Positions 33,587-41,352 of a stretch of 64,000 nt of DNA are shown here, piece by piece. This DNA comes from Candidatus Sericytochromatia bacterium (lineage in GTDB: Bacteria; Cyanobacteriota; Sericytochromatia; UBA7694; JACMQJ01): assembly GCA_026004035.1 (NCBI GenBank), contig BPII01000010.1:19084-83083 (forward strand), written 5' to 3'. The translations under genes were made by a program, and so were the position numbers. Every line of letters begins with the position of its first letter. Position 1 is the first letter of the stretch. The notes beneath the pieces are model-generated. The model was given only the letters and a program-made list of their open reading frames with translations, did not search any database and was not told the origin of the DNA.

Positions 33587-33620
33587 AGGGGATTTTAGAA
33601 ATCCCCTTCTAATTTTTACC
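33587..33620 (+). terminator. Intrinsic terminator
   Basis: AGGGGATTT / AAATCCCCT, a 9-base perfect stem with a 3-base loop, then TCTAATTTTT. It ends the E1/E2/JAB operon. Confidence 0.82.
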
Positions 33621-33626
33621 TTTCTA

Positions 33627-33707
33627 TTGAGATTGAGTCTTAATCTCAACTAAAAAATATAATAACAATTTTTTTTTGATTGACTTAAAATCAAAAAATA
33701 ATAATAT
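33627..33707 (+). promoter_or_regulatory. Promoter with upstream palindromic operator
   Basis: Operator-like TTGAGATT...AATCTCAA at 33627-33649, then TTGACT at 33680-33685, 16-base spacer and TAATAT at 33702-33707. A closely similar element (TGAGATTGAG core) stands at the same distance (about 30 bases) upstream of the leftward promoter at 36220, suggesting joint control of both operons. Confidence 0.62.
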
Positions 33708-33742
33708 AAAATAATAAAACAATAAAATAAGGAGTATTATAT

Positions 33743-34378
33743 ATGAAGTTAAAAATTGTTGAGAAAAAAGAAAAACCAAAAAATAAAAAAATTAAGAAAA
33801 TAAAGAAAGAAAAAACTAAACAATATAACATTAATAAAATGCTAGAAGATGGAAATGGAAAAATAAAAAATCTAATAGACATGTTTGACAAAATGGCTTC
33901 CAAAATGGAAGCCAGAAGGTTCGGACATCTTTGTTGGTATCAAGATGTCCGACAAGATGCTATTTTATTCTTACTTGAATCAAAATCGCTAGGAATTGTT
34001 CCTAGCGATAGCGATGTATTTAATGTTATGAGTACCTCGCTGAAAAAATATTGGCAAAACTCTGGATATGATCTTCAAGATCATATACAGAAATTAACAA
34101 AAGAATATATAATAAAAAAAGAAAATAAATTCGATTATAAAAAATTTCTAAAAATGCTTCCAGATAAGGAGTTAAAATGGTTTCTAGGATGGCTTATTAA
34201 ACTATCTATTGAAAAAGGGAAAAAGGTTAAGTTGATAGATATTTCTAGATTTTTATGCAAAAATTTCCCAAACAACACTAGAAGTTCAGACCCAGTGTTG
34301 TATAGCAAAAAAATAAATAAAAAAATACAAAAAAATAAAAGATTCTTTTATTTTTACATGAATTTGATCAAGGGTTAG
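33743..34378 (+). CDS. Hypothetical basic protein with very dense stem-loops
   Basis: A 211-residue, Lys-rich protein (first 35 residues almost all Lys, Ile, Glu). A segment CWYQDVRQDAILFLLES (about 66-82) faintly resembles sigma70 region 2 helices, and MSTSLKKYWQN follows, so a sigma-like or DNA-binding role is conceivable but weak. The gene has its own promoter and a TAAGGAG site. Its 636 bases contain at least four perfect 9-10-base stem-loops (33894, 33922, 33986, 34067) plus one across its stop codon. Confidence 0.5.
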   Translation: MKLKIVEKKEKPKNKKIKKIKKEKTKQYNINKMLEDGNGKIKNLIDMFDKMASKMEARRFGHLCWYQDVRQDAILFLLESKSLGIVPSDSDVFNVMSTSLKKYWQNSGYDLQDHIQKLTKEYIIKKENKFDYKKFLKMLPDKELKWFLGWLIKLSIEKGKKVKLIDISRFLCKNFPNNTRSSDPVLYSKKINKKIQKNKRFFYFYMNLIKG

Positions 34379-34395
34379 CCTTGATCTTTTTTTTA
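34366..34395 (+). terminator. Intrinsic terminator overlapping the stop codon
   Basis: GATCAAGG / CCTTGATC (34366-34386) with a GTTAG loop that contains the TAG stop, followed by a run of Ts. It ends rightward transcription in the accessory block. Confidence 0.85.
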
Positions 34396-34432
34396 TTTTT
34401 TTATTGAATTAGTGTTCAGATTACAAATTAAT

Positions 34433-34468
34433 CTTGAAAGGGATATTCCATGGCGGTATCCTTTCAAG
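34433..34468. repeat. Inverted repeat built from two TTTCAAG heptamers
   Basis: CTTGAAAGGGATA and TATCCTTTCAAG are complementary except for one bulged G; the loop is 11 bases. Both arms end in the genome's over-represented heptamer. There is no T-run, so it is not a plain terminator. Confidence 0.7.
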
Positions 34469-34560
34469 GAAATTAAAATCAATATCATAACAAATCCAAA
34501 CACAAATAGTAGATATATTTAGTAGTATTATCAAAAAGATTTAGATATCATTTTCAAAAA

Positions 34561-34661
34561 TTATTGTTGTTGTAATTATAAAATAATTTAGTTGTTGTCG
34601 TTATAAAAGAATTTGGTTGTTATTGTTGTTGTTTTTTGCAAAAATTTTTGTTGTTGTTTTC
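34561..34661. repeat. TTGTTGT-rich degenerate repeats
   Basis: Several copies of TTGTTGTTGTAATTATAAAA-like units of about 25-30 bases. Shorter versions occur at 28078-28100. Confidence 0.6.
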
Positions 34662-34828
34662 AGGGAAATAATTACCAGCAAATAATGAATATGTAAATTC
34701 AAATTTGCTTAGCATTAGTTTTGTAAAATGAAATGTAATTTATAAATGCGGGCGGTTTCAAGTAAAAAACATATAATATATATAACACAAATAATAATAG
34801 TAGTATATTTATTTTTCTAAATAGTTTT

Positions 34829-34899
34829 ATAACGGTCTTTATAACGGTCTTTATTAATAGCTTTAAAATAATCTTTTAATAATCTTTAGAATGGTCTTT
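34829..34899. repeat. Six degenerate 12-base tandem repeats
   Basis: Two exact copies of ATAACGGTCTTT followed by four diverged copies, ending AGAATGGTCTTT. The units are 10-13 bases long and in one direction, like iterons. Confidence 0.65.
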
Positions 34900-35005
34900 A
34901 TATTTTTATTAAACTTTTACGTTTTTAATTTTTTATTTATGTTTATGTTTATGTTTTTATTATTTTTGAACCATTCAAAAATTAAACAAAATTTATGAAT
35001 CTTTT

Positions 35006-35177
35006 AAATGTAAAAGGTAAATGTAAATGTAAATATAAAATGTAAATATAAAAGAATATAAAAGTAAATATAAAATGTAAATATAAAAGGTAAATGTAAA
35101 TGTAAATGTAAAGGTCAAGGTCAAGGTAAATATAAAATGTAAATGTAAATGTAAAAGGTAAAGGTAAATGTAAAGGT
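35006..35177. repeat. Hexanucleotide array (GTAAAT/GTAAAG)
   Basis: About 170 bases made of GTAAAT, ATAAAA, GTAAAG and GGTCAA hexamers in register. Open frames that cross it are only translations of the repeat. Such arrays vary in copy number by slippage. Confidence 0.78.
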
Positions 35178-35230
35178 CTATAAATATCAATTATTTTAAG
35201 GTTTAATACTCTTTTATCTTAAATAAAGAC

Positions 35231-35256
35231 AAAAAAAATGCCAGCCGAAGCTGGCA
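35231..35256 (-). terminator. Intrinsic terminator of the leftward operon
   Basis: Read leftward: GCCAGC-TTCG-GCTGGC followed by eight Ts. The UUCG tetraloop makes it very stable. Confidence 0.87.
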
Positions 35257-35266
35257 CATATAGAAT

Positions 35267-35608
35267 TTATTTTTTTTGGTTTTTTTTAGTTTCTTTCTTT
35301 TCAACCGATTCTTTTTCTGGCTCGAAAGTGAGATCTTGAACGAGGAAGATCAACCTATCCTCCTCCTCTTTGAAAGAGGAAGATATGGTAAAAATCTTTT
35401 TTCTGTTTTTGTTTAACAATCTTAGCTCGACCACGTTTCCTGAACCTGGTCGAAACTCATAAAAACAATCAGAGAATTTTTCAACAATTTCACAAAAACC
35501 AAATTGCCCGTTTTTTTGGGCAACCCAATTTTTTACATCTGAAACAGATGTTCCTTTTTGAACATCTGTTTTTTCAGCAGTTTGTCTTTCAACTATTTTA
35601 ATTTTCAT
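35267..35608 (-). CDS. Hypothetical protein
   Basis: A 113-residue protein with a strand-rich centre (FGFCEIVEKFSDCFYEFRPG) and a Lys/Glu-rich disordered tail. Not recognised. The ribosome site AAAGGAGG is perfect. Its coding DNA contains several exact stem-loops, including two that compete for the same bases near the start (35535-35571), one at 35504-35523 and one at 35443. It is the last gene of a two-gene leftward operon. Confidence 0.5.
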   Translation of the reverse strand: MKIKIVERQTAEKTDVQKGTSVSDVKNWVAQKNGQFGFCEIVEKFSDCFYEFRPGSGNVVELRLLNKNRKKIFTISSSFKEEEDRLIFLVQDLTFEPEKESVEKKETKKNQKK

Positions 35609-35640
35609 ATTTCCTCCTTTAATTTTGTTATACTTCTGTG

Positions 35641-36159
35641 TTATACTTCTGTAGGTTCTTCGAGCCCGATAATTTTTTTTATATTTTCTATTTCTTCTTC
35701 GCTAAGCTCACTATTATTACTTCTTATGCCCGATTCGTCTCCAAAATTTATCCATCCCCTTTCTGGATGCAGATAGAAATATATGGGTGGGTTTCTGTGT
35801 TTGTATGTGTATTTTTTGATCACAGTTCCCACCATGTATATCCCAAACTGGCTGCAAGAGTTCCCGTATCCACCGACAGAATAATCCTCAAAAACTACTT
35901 TTTCTTCTGGAAATGCAGAATGCCCATAGTCGGAATTTAGAAAAATCCCCATGATTCTATCATCCTTTTTTGGTGGATTAATAAAAATAAAACTTTGATT
36001 TTTTTTCTTAAGATAGCTCAAGCTTCCTTCAATAAAAGGAAGTTCTTCTTTTAATTCTAAATGGTTAGAAATTAAAAGAAGTTCCGTGCGTGTTGCTCCA
36101 TTTTTTGCTGACCATACTATTCCCTTGCCGGAAATTTTTTTACTTATAAAAATTTTCAT
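35641..36159 (-). CDS. Hypothetical protein, first gene of leftward accessory operon
   Basis: A 172-residue, Gly/Tyr/Ser-rich protein that appears mostly beta, with GKGIVWSAKNGATRTELLLI near the N-terminus and FYLHPERGWINFGDESG later. Not recognised. The start has an AAAAGGAG site and a sigma70-like promoter 34-60 bases upstream whose operator resembles that of the 33743 gene on the opposite strand, so the two convergent units may be co-regulated. A near-perfect 13-base hairpin lies inside the gene at 36051-36081. Confidence 0.5.
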   Translation of the reverse strand: MKIFISKKISGKGIVWSAKNGATRTELLLISNHLELKEELPFIEGSLSYLKKKNQSFIFINPPKKDDRIMGIFLNSDYGHSAFPEEKVVFEDYSVGGYGNSCSQFGIYMVGTVIKKYTYKHRNPPIYFYLHPERGWINFGDESGIRSNNSELSEEEIENIKKIIGLEEPTEV

Positions 36160-36192
36160 ATTTTTCTCCTTTTTTAATTTTGTTATATTTAT

Positions 36193-36276
36193 AATTTACT
36201 TCTTTTCATTTTTTTGTCAACTCAAAAAAATTCGTCATAACATTTTTTTGTCGATATTGAGTCTCAATCTCATATA
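36193..36276 (-). promoter_or_regulatory. Leftward promoter with palindromic operator
   Basis: Read leftward: TGAGATTGAGACTCAAT around 36274-36252, then TTGACA (36220-36215), 16 bases, TAAATT (36198-36193). The operator resembles the one at 33627. Confidence 0.62.
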
Positions 36277-36432
36277 TAGTTATTTTAAAAAATCTTTTTT
36301 ACTGAAAATTTTTTCTTTTTCGCGTTAAGTTCTATTTATAAAAATCCTTTATCAATCGTATTATATAAAATTTATAAAATTTCGAAAGTACCATACACTT
36401 CCGTTCGGTGTTTCTGGTGGGTATTATTATCA

Positions 36433-36534
36433 ACACTCACACCATATAAAAAAATATTACACTCACACTATATAAAAAATATTATACCCGCACCATATAA
36501 AAAAATATCATTTTGGTACCATATAAAAAAATGC
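36433..36534. repeat. Four direct repeats of 25-26 bases
   Basis: Units begin at 36433, 36459, 36484 and 36510. Each ends with (C/T)ACCATATAAAAAAAT or a close match, preceded by a variable 8-10-base stretch such as ACACTCAC. There is no spacer/repeat alternation of CRISPR type. The layout suits iterons or an array of regulator sites. Confidence 0.72.
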
Positions 36535-36618
36535 ATTATACTTTATAGATTGGTTTTGTGTAGGGGATTTATCTTGAAACGGCGGGGGATAGACATTTAT
36601 ATAGTATCTTTCAAGAAA

Positions 36619-36924
36619 TCAAAGATATTTTTCCCAATTGAGGATATGTTTAGTGGTAGAAGGATTTAGGATATAGATAGTATCTGACCCGTCGTGGATG
36701 TATGTTTGGTTATTTATAAATTCTATTTTTAACGGCCTTTTTATTAAATTTCCGTTTAGAATGGTATTGTAGATATATTTAGATAAGTAATATTTGACTA
36801 GATCTTTATTTTCTTGAAACACATTAGGGTATTTTATCTTTATATTTCTCAATCCTTCTTTTATAATGATATCTATATTTTTAGAAATAGATATTTTTAT
36901 GTGGATTTTGTCTATTAGTTCCAT
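36619..36924 (-). CDS. Hypothetical protein downstream of methyltransferase remnant
   Basis: A 101-residue basic protein, starting at the ATG at 36924 (a TTG further upstream overlaps the preceding gene). Ribosome site CGGGGA lies in the end of that gene. It contains YNTILNGNLIKRPLKIEFIN and HDGSDTIYIL. Not recognised. Its tight linkage to the methyltransferase remnant suggests that it was part of the same restriction or modification unit. It might be a small companion subunit. Confidence 0.45.
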   Translation of the reverse strand: MELIDKIHIKISISKNIDIIIKEGLRNIKIKYPNVFQENKDLVKYYLSKYIYNTILNGNLIKRPLKIEFINNQTYIHDGSDTIYILNPSTTKHILNWEKYL

Positions 36925-36931
36925 ATACAAT

Positions 36932-38270
36932 TTAATCCCCGCTTTCAAGAATTTTTACTTCATCATCTTTTAAATTATACATTTGATAAACTATTTCATT
37001 AATTTGTTTCTCTATAATATCTATATTGCAACCATTTTTTGATTTTATTAATATAACTTCATTTACTAATTTTTCTATTTTTCCAATAGTATCTGTTTCT
37101 CCTATTTTTAATGGTAAATTCAATAAAGGTTCTTTGTCAATTTGAAATATATTTCCCTTCATTTTTCCTTTATTCTTTAACCAAAATTTTATTAAATTAG
37201 AATTTAAAATACCAACTAAATATTTTAAACTTACTCTGTCAGTTTGAATTATAATATAAACATTAGAAACAAAACATTCAAAATCTATATAAGTAAAAAT
37301 AGGTTCAGTACATCTCCTTAAAGATAATATCTTTTCATTTGTATAAGATTTTATATTTCCAGCTCTATGTAATCCATAAGGCTTGAAATCTGATGTTATT
37401 ATACTACTAAATTTATCTAAATGTTTTTTTATATTAGGATAATTTTCCATTAATTTTGTATTTTTAAATTTTGATTGTGTAAATATAATCCAATATTTAT
37501 TTTTATTGATAGTATAATATTTTTCTATTTCTTTTGGAGTATAAAAAGGTTTTATTAAACTCATTTCATCTTTACTTAAATTTAATGACACTAATTCTTT
37601 TTCATTTAAGACAAATATACCATCTCCTACATTTATATTTTCATCTAAAAAAGGAATATGTTTCTTTTTGACAAAATCCTGTGGAATTATTATACCTATA
37701 GTAACTTCATTCTTATTCAAATTAAAATTTGCCTGATCTTGTATCTTTTCTAATAAATCTTCATATTTATTAAATGTTAAAATCTTATTTATATGTTTAT
37801 GTTTTATTATTTCTGGATAAAAAATTTCAATATTTTTTTCATTTTCTACATCTTTATGTATATTATTTAAGTTAGTATTTTCTGAAAGAAATCTAATATA
37901 CTCAAATTTATACCCCTCATTGTTTTTATTTTTTTGAAGGATCATAATCATAGTGTATATACCTGCATTTTTGAAAATTTTTGATTTATTAAAATCTATA
38001 AGTTTCAAAATTTTAGCATCTTCTATTACTTTATTTCTCATTTTGAAAGCACCAAAATTATTAATCCAATTGTTAGTTGCTATAAAAACCAATAAGCCAT
38101 CATCTTTTAAAATATCTAATCCTAAACAAGCAAAAAAAATACCAAATATCCATTTTTGTATGATAGTAATTCAAATGTTTCAAATCATCTAATACTTTTT
38201 GATTTATATATTCTTTTATATAAGGGGGATTACCTATAATAATATCGAATCCGATTTTTATATAATCCAT
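36932..38270 (-). pseudogene. TaqI/Eco57I-like adenine methyltransferase, frameshifted and 5'-truncated
   Basis: Translated leftward from the ATG at 38270, the protein reads FDIIIGNPPYIKEYINQ (motif IV, NPPY) and DIWYFFACLGLDIL, but only if one base is skipped in a run of eight A (+ strand 38132-38139). Past it, VFIATNNWINNFGAFKMRN and a long recognition-domain-like region of about 380 residues continue without stops. Without the skip the product ends after about 56 residues. The SAM-binding motif I, which should precede NPPY, is missing: upstream is a stop and then the end of another gene. I read this as a decayed gene. A slippage switch or a sequence error in the A8 run are alternatives, though neither restores motif I. 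Confidence 0.78.
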
Positions 38271-38299
38271 ATATAATTATTTTTCTAACATTAATCTTT

Positions 38300-39064
38300 T
38301 TAAAATAGAGATTTTTGTTTTATAAAATTTTCTATTAGTTTATTGGCTGTTTCACAATAATTCCTTGAAAGTTCTATACCTATAAACCTTCTTTTTAACT
38401 TTAAACACGCCAATGCTGTCGTACCTGTACCTATGAAAGGATCTAAAATAATATCATCTGGATAAGTAAAAAGTTTTATCAATCTTTCAGGTATTTCAAG
38501 CGGAAATTTAGCAGGATGTTTTAATTTTTTCATTTCAGTATCTGGATTTATATTCCAAAAAGTAGTAGTTATCTTAGCATACTCAAATTCCGACATTTCA
38601 AGAATATCTATATCCTTAATATACTTATCATCCCCCTTTGTAAATACTAAAATATATTCTATATTAGATTTTATGTACGGACTTTTATGTTTCTGAGATC
38701 CTAAAAATGGAACACATTTATAATTATTTTTATACCATATTATTTCGGTATAAAATTGCAATCCTTTTTTTAAGAGATAATTAGATATTATATGATGTGT
38801 TGGAATTTTTTTACTTATTACAGGTTGTATATTTATAATCAATCTTCTATTTTGATTTAATACTCTTACTAGTTCATCTAGTACTTGAAACAACCAGTTG
38901 AAATACTCATCAAAATCCCTATTATCATTATAAACATCATAATCCCGCCCCATATTATAGGGCGGTGATGTTATAACTGCATCAATAGAACAATCAGGAA
39001 TAGCTTTCAAGACTTCTAAACAATCCCCATTAATTATCTTGTTTATAAACTTTTCTAACTCCAT
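38300..39064 (-). CDS. DNA methyltransferase (beta class, N4-C or N6-A)
   Basis: A 254-residue SAM-dependent DNA methyltransferase. Seen: motif IV AVITSPPYNMG (about 29-39) near the N-terminus and motif I DPFIGTGTTALAC (about 212-224) near the C-terminus, followed by FIGIEL; this order defines the beta class. SPPY is usual for N4-cytosine enzymes but also occurs in adenine enzymes. Its target cannot be told from the sequence. The ATG follows the clamp gene's stop by 1 base, so translation is coupled. It probably protects phage DNA from host restriction. Confidence 0.9.
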   Translation of the reverse strand: MELEKFINKIINGDCLEVLKAIPDCSIDAVITSPPYNMGRDYDVYNDNRDFDEYFNWLFQVLDELVRVLNQNRRLIINIQPVISKKIPTHHIISNYLLKKGLQFYTEIIWYKNNYKCVPFLGSQKHKSPYIKSNIEYILVFTKGDDKYIKDIDILEMSEFEYAKITTTFWNINPDTEMKKLKHPAKFPLEIPERLIKLFTYPDDIILDPFIGTGTTALACLKLKRRFIGIELSRNYCETANKLIENFIKQKSLF

Positions 39065-39065
39065 A

Positions 39066-40124
39066 CTACATCGATAAACACATTATTAAACAATTTCTAC
39101 TAGATTCATCCTTTATAAATACAGGACTTTTAGAAGGATTAGAAGGATTATAAAAAATATTAACACTATCATTGTCTAAAAACTCTAATATAGAATAAAG
39201 CTTTCTAGGATTCATTTTAATATTAATATCTACACCATTTTTTTGTAATAATTCTATCCTATTTTCTATCTCTATTCTATTATCCTCTACATAATATATA
39301 ACTAAATCATTATTTTCTGTTTTTAATCCAACCCACATCATACTATCTATTTCTTTAATAATATCCCTGAAAATATTCCTGTTAATAGTAATAGAATTGT
39401 ATTCTTTTATATCAGGAAAAACACTTTTATAATTAGGAAATGAATCTTCCATTTGAGGAGTAAAATAATAAATATTACCAGATTCAAAAATATTCCAATT
39501 ATCTACTTTATATATGTTTATGTTATCATTAATATCTTGAAATACTTTCAAGATTTTAGGTAGATCGGAAACATTTAGATTGATAGAAGATTCAAATTGT
39601 ATAGGAAATATTAACATAAAAGCGCCATCAGTTGCAACACAATCTCCTTTATCAAATCTTACCCTATCGCTCAACGACCTGTCTTTTGATTTTCCATAAT
39701 TAAAATTCCTACAAATAGATAAAATACCGTCAATATCTTCCAATCTTATAGTACCTGCATATTCTTTTCTATCTAATAAATCATCTATGTCTGAAAAATC
39801 GTATTCCTCTTTTTTAGATAACTTTATTTTATTTTTTTCTGTTTTTATCAATATTGTATTTTTGCTATCTTTTATTTCAATGTTGTCGTAAATAATACTC
39901 ATTTCAAGAAACTTTATAAAATCAAATAAATCTAAACTAGCTTTTATTCCTAAATCTTCTTTTAATGTATACTTGAAAACCATTGGATTAGAAATGGATC
40001 TAATTAAAATATTATTATTTTCTATCTTAAAAAAAGTATAGTCCCTTTGAGTATTTGCCGATACTTTTTTTAGTATTTCAAGTAAATCTGATATACTACT
40101 CTTATTTATAGTTAAACTACTCAT
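39066..40124 (-). CDS. DnaN-like sliding clamp (DNA polymerase III beta)
   Basis: A 352-residue protein with the three-repeat pattern of bacterial beta clamps. Seen: VATDGAFMLIFP (about 164-175; typical ATDG..L block), a later NPRKLYSILEFLDNDSVNIF, and the C-terminal SPVFIKDESSRNCLIMCLSM, equivalent to the final strands of DnaN. The length fits (E. coli 366). A clamp encircles DNA and tethers polymerases and other factors. No clamp-loader gene lies in the window, so host loader or a distant phage gene must serve. A DnaN-like clamp beside a family A polymerase is an uncommon pairing. Confidence 0.82.
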   Translation of the reverse strand: MSSLTINKSSISDLLEILKKVSANTQRDYTFFKIENNNILIRSISNPMVFKYTLKEDLGIKASLDLFDFIKFLEMSIIYDNIEIKDSKNTILIKTEKNKIKLSKKEEYDFSDIDDLLDRKEYAGTIRLEDIDGILSICRNFNYGKSKDRSLSDRVRFDKGDCVATDGAFMLIFPIQFESSINLNVSDLPKILKVFQDINDNINIYKVDNWNIFESGNIYYFTPQMEDSFPNYKSVFPDIKEYNSITINRNIFRDIIKEIDSMMWVGLKTENNDLVIYYVEDNRIEIENRIELLQKNGVDINIKMNPRKLYSILEFLDNDSVNIFYNPSNPSKSPVFIKDESSRNCLIMCLSM

Positions 40125-40179
40125 AAAACCTCCTTATTTTTACATTTAATTTTAATTTAATATTCTGTCTAATATTTTT

Positions 40180-41310
40180 TTAAATTTTGTTATACATAAA
40201 GTAAGCTTGTAATAAATCTTCATTACAATAATACAGATCAGATACTTTTTCTGTTTTCATATAAGCGCTTTTTTCCCATCTATTGTAAACAGATCTGTAT
40301 TTTAGATCTACAACAAAATTAAACTTGAAAGATGAAGACATTCCTTCAACAATATAATAATCTAAATCATAAGAAACAAGTCCTGGGTCATAATCCAAAT
40401 TAAACCTGTTTGCAATTTTTAGAAAAAATAAATTTTGTTCACCTTTTGCCTCTTTCAAGATATTTCTAATAGCACATTTGTAATCTATATATTTAATATT
40501 ATTATCCTCAATATAATCCTGCAAGGCATTTAATATCATCATAAACATGTATCCATTATAAGTAAAACGATCTTTCTTATCTTTATATAAGCCAGTAACG
40601 TATGTTCTAATATTATTTAGAATAAATTCCATAATTATGTTTCTCTTAATAGGATGACCTATTAGTATACTTATCATTTGATTAGATAAATATCCTAATG
40701 GAATAAATGTGGGATGATGGTTTCCAAATCTACAAGGTTTTCCTGTTTCAATATCCTTTACGAAAAAGTTATTTTTTTGATAATATTTATACATATTATA
40801 TGTTATTTCATAAATTTTCCTTCTGTATAATGGAATATTTTTATATACGAAATAAAATCCTGCAAGTAAAGAACTTATAGCATCAAGAGATATGTCATAT
40901 CTTATCATAAACCCATTTTTTTCAGTCCATTTATTACAAATCCCGCTGTCTAATCCTAAAAATGTTCCTTTTGTACAATGTTTTTGATGAGGTAGTATTC
41001 TTTCATATTCTTCTTTATATAAAATTTCCCTACCATAAAAACCATTAACAAATACCTTTTCAAGATAAACGTTCAAAATTAAATATAATATTTCACCAGA
41101 TATAAACTTATATTCAGGAAAATTATAAGAAAAAGCTAATATCTGTAATAATATCCCTATATGATAAGTCATATCACCAGATTCTTCTAATAGAAACTTG
41201 AAATTTATATCTTTTTCAAAATTTCCTTTATAATTATATCTGCCTAAACTATCTACCTGCTTTTCTAAAATTGAAAATAGGTAATCTAATTTATTTTTAT
41301 TAAAATTCAT
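40180..41310 (-). CDS. Hypothetical helical protein
   Basis: A 376-residue, Tyr/Phe/Ile-rich protein, probably helical throughout. The segment FMIRYDISLDAISSLLAGFY (about 134-153) recalls the repeated helix motifs of alpha/alpha-barrel proteins such as some glycosidases or epimerases, and GNHHPTFIPLGYL follows, but I see no sure catalytic signature. It is in an operon between the clamp and dUTPase genes with an AGGAG site. Function unknown. Confidence 0.5.
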   Translation of the reverse strand: MNFNKNKLDYLFSILEKQVDSLGRYNYKGNFEKDINFKFLLEESGDMTYHIGILLQILAFSYNFPEYKFISGEILYLILNVYLEKVFVNGFYGREILYKEEYERILPHQKHCTKGTFLGLDSGICNKWTEKNGFMIRYDISLDAISSLLAGFYFVYKNIPLYRRKIYEITYNMYKYYQKNNFFVKDIETGKPCRFGNHHPTFIPLGYLSNQMISILIGHPIKRNIIMEFILNNIRTYVTGLYKDKKDRFTYNGYMFMMILNALQDYIEDNNIKYIDYKCAIRNILKEAKGEQNLFFLKIANRFNLDYDPGLVSYDLDYYIVEGMSSSFKFNFVVDLKYRSVYNRWEKSAYMKTEKVSDLYYCNEDLLQAYFMYNKI

Positions 41311-41352
41311 AAAACTCTCCTATTTTAAAAAAGACTATTTATTTGATTAGGA

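Larger units (their letters stand above)
34379..35230. other. Gene-free convergent region with tandem repeats
   Basis: About 850 bases between two convergent terminators with no credible gene on either strand. It holds a long inverted repeat (34433), TTGTTGTTG repeats (34561-34661), 12-base repeats (34829-34899) and a hexamer array (35006-35177), all listed separately. Such a region could be a replication origin, a recombination hotspot or a structural spacer; no DnaA box or initiator gene next to it proves an origin. Confidence 0.6.
36160..36618. other. Gene-free control region
   Basis: 459 bases without a credible gene. The left part is the promoter region of the 36159 gene. The middle (36385-36430) has a GC-richer patch with CCGTTCGG. 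The right part contains the 25/26-base repeats described separately and two TTTCAAG-type heptamers at 36572 and 36608. Confidence 0.55.

Noticed and set aside
33743..34378. Sigma factor
   Set aside because: Only one short helix resembles sigma region 2; no region 4 helix-turn-helix is visible, so it is left as hypothetical.
34993..35190. Leftward frame of Leu/His/Phe/Thr repeats
   Set aside because: It only translates the hexamer array; no ribosome site and no protein-like pattern.
36433..36534. CRISPR array
   Set aside because: Only four imperfect repeats that follow each other without distinct spacers, and no cas genes nearby.
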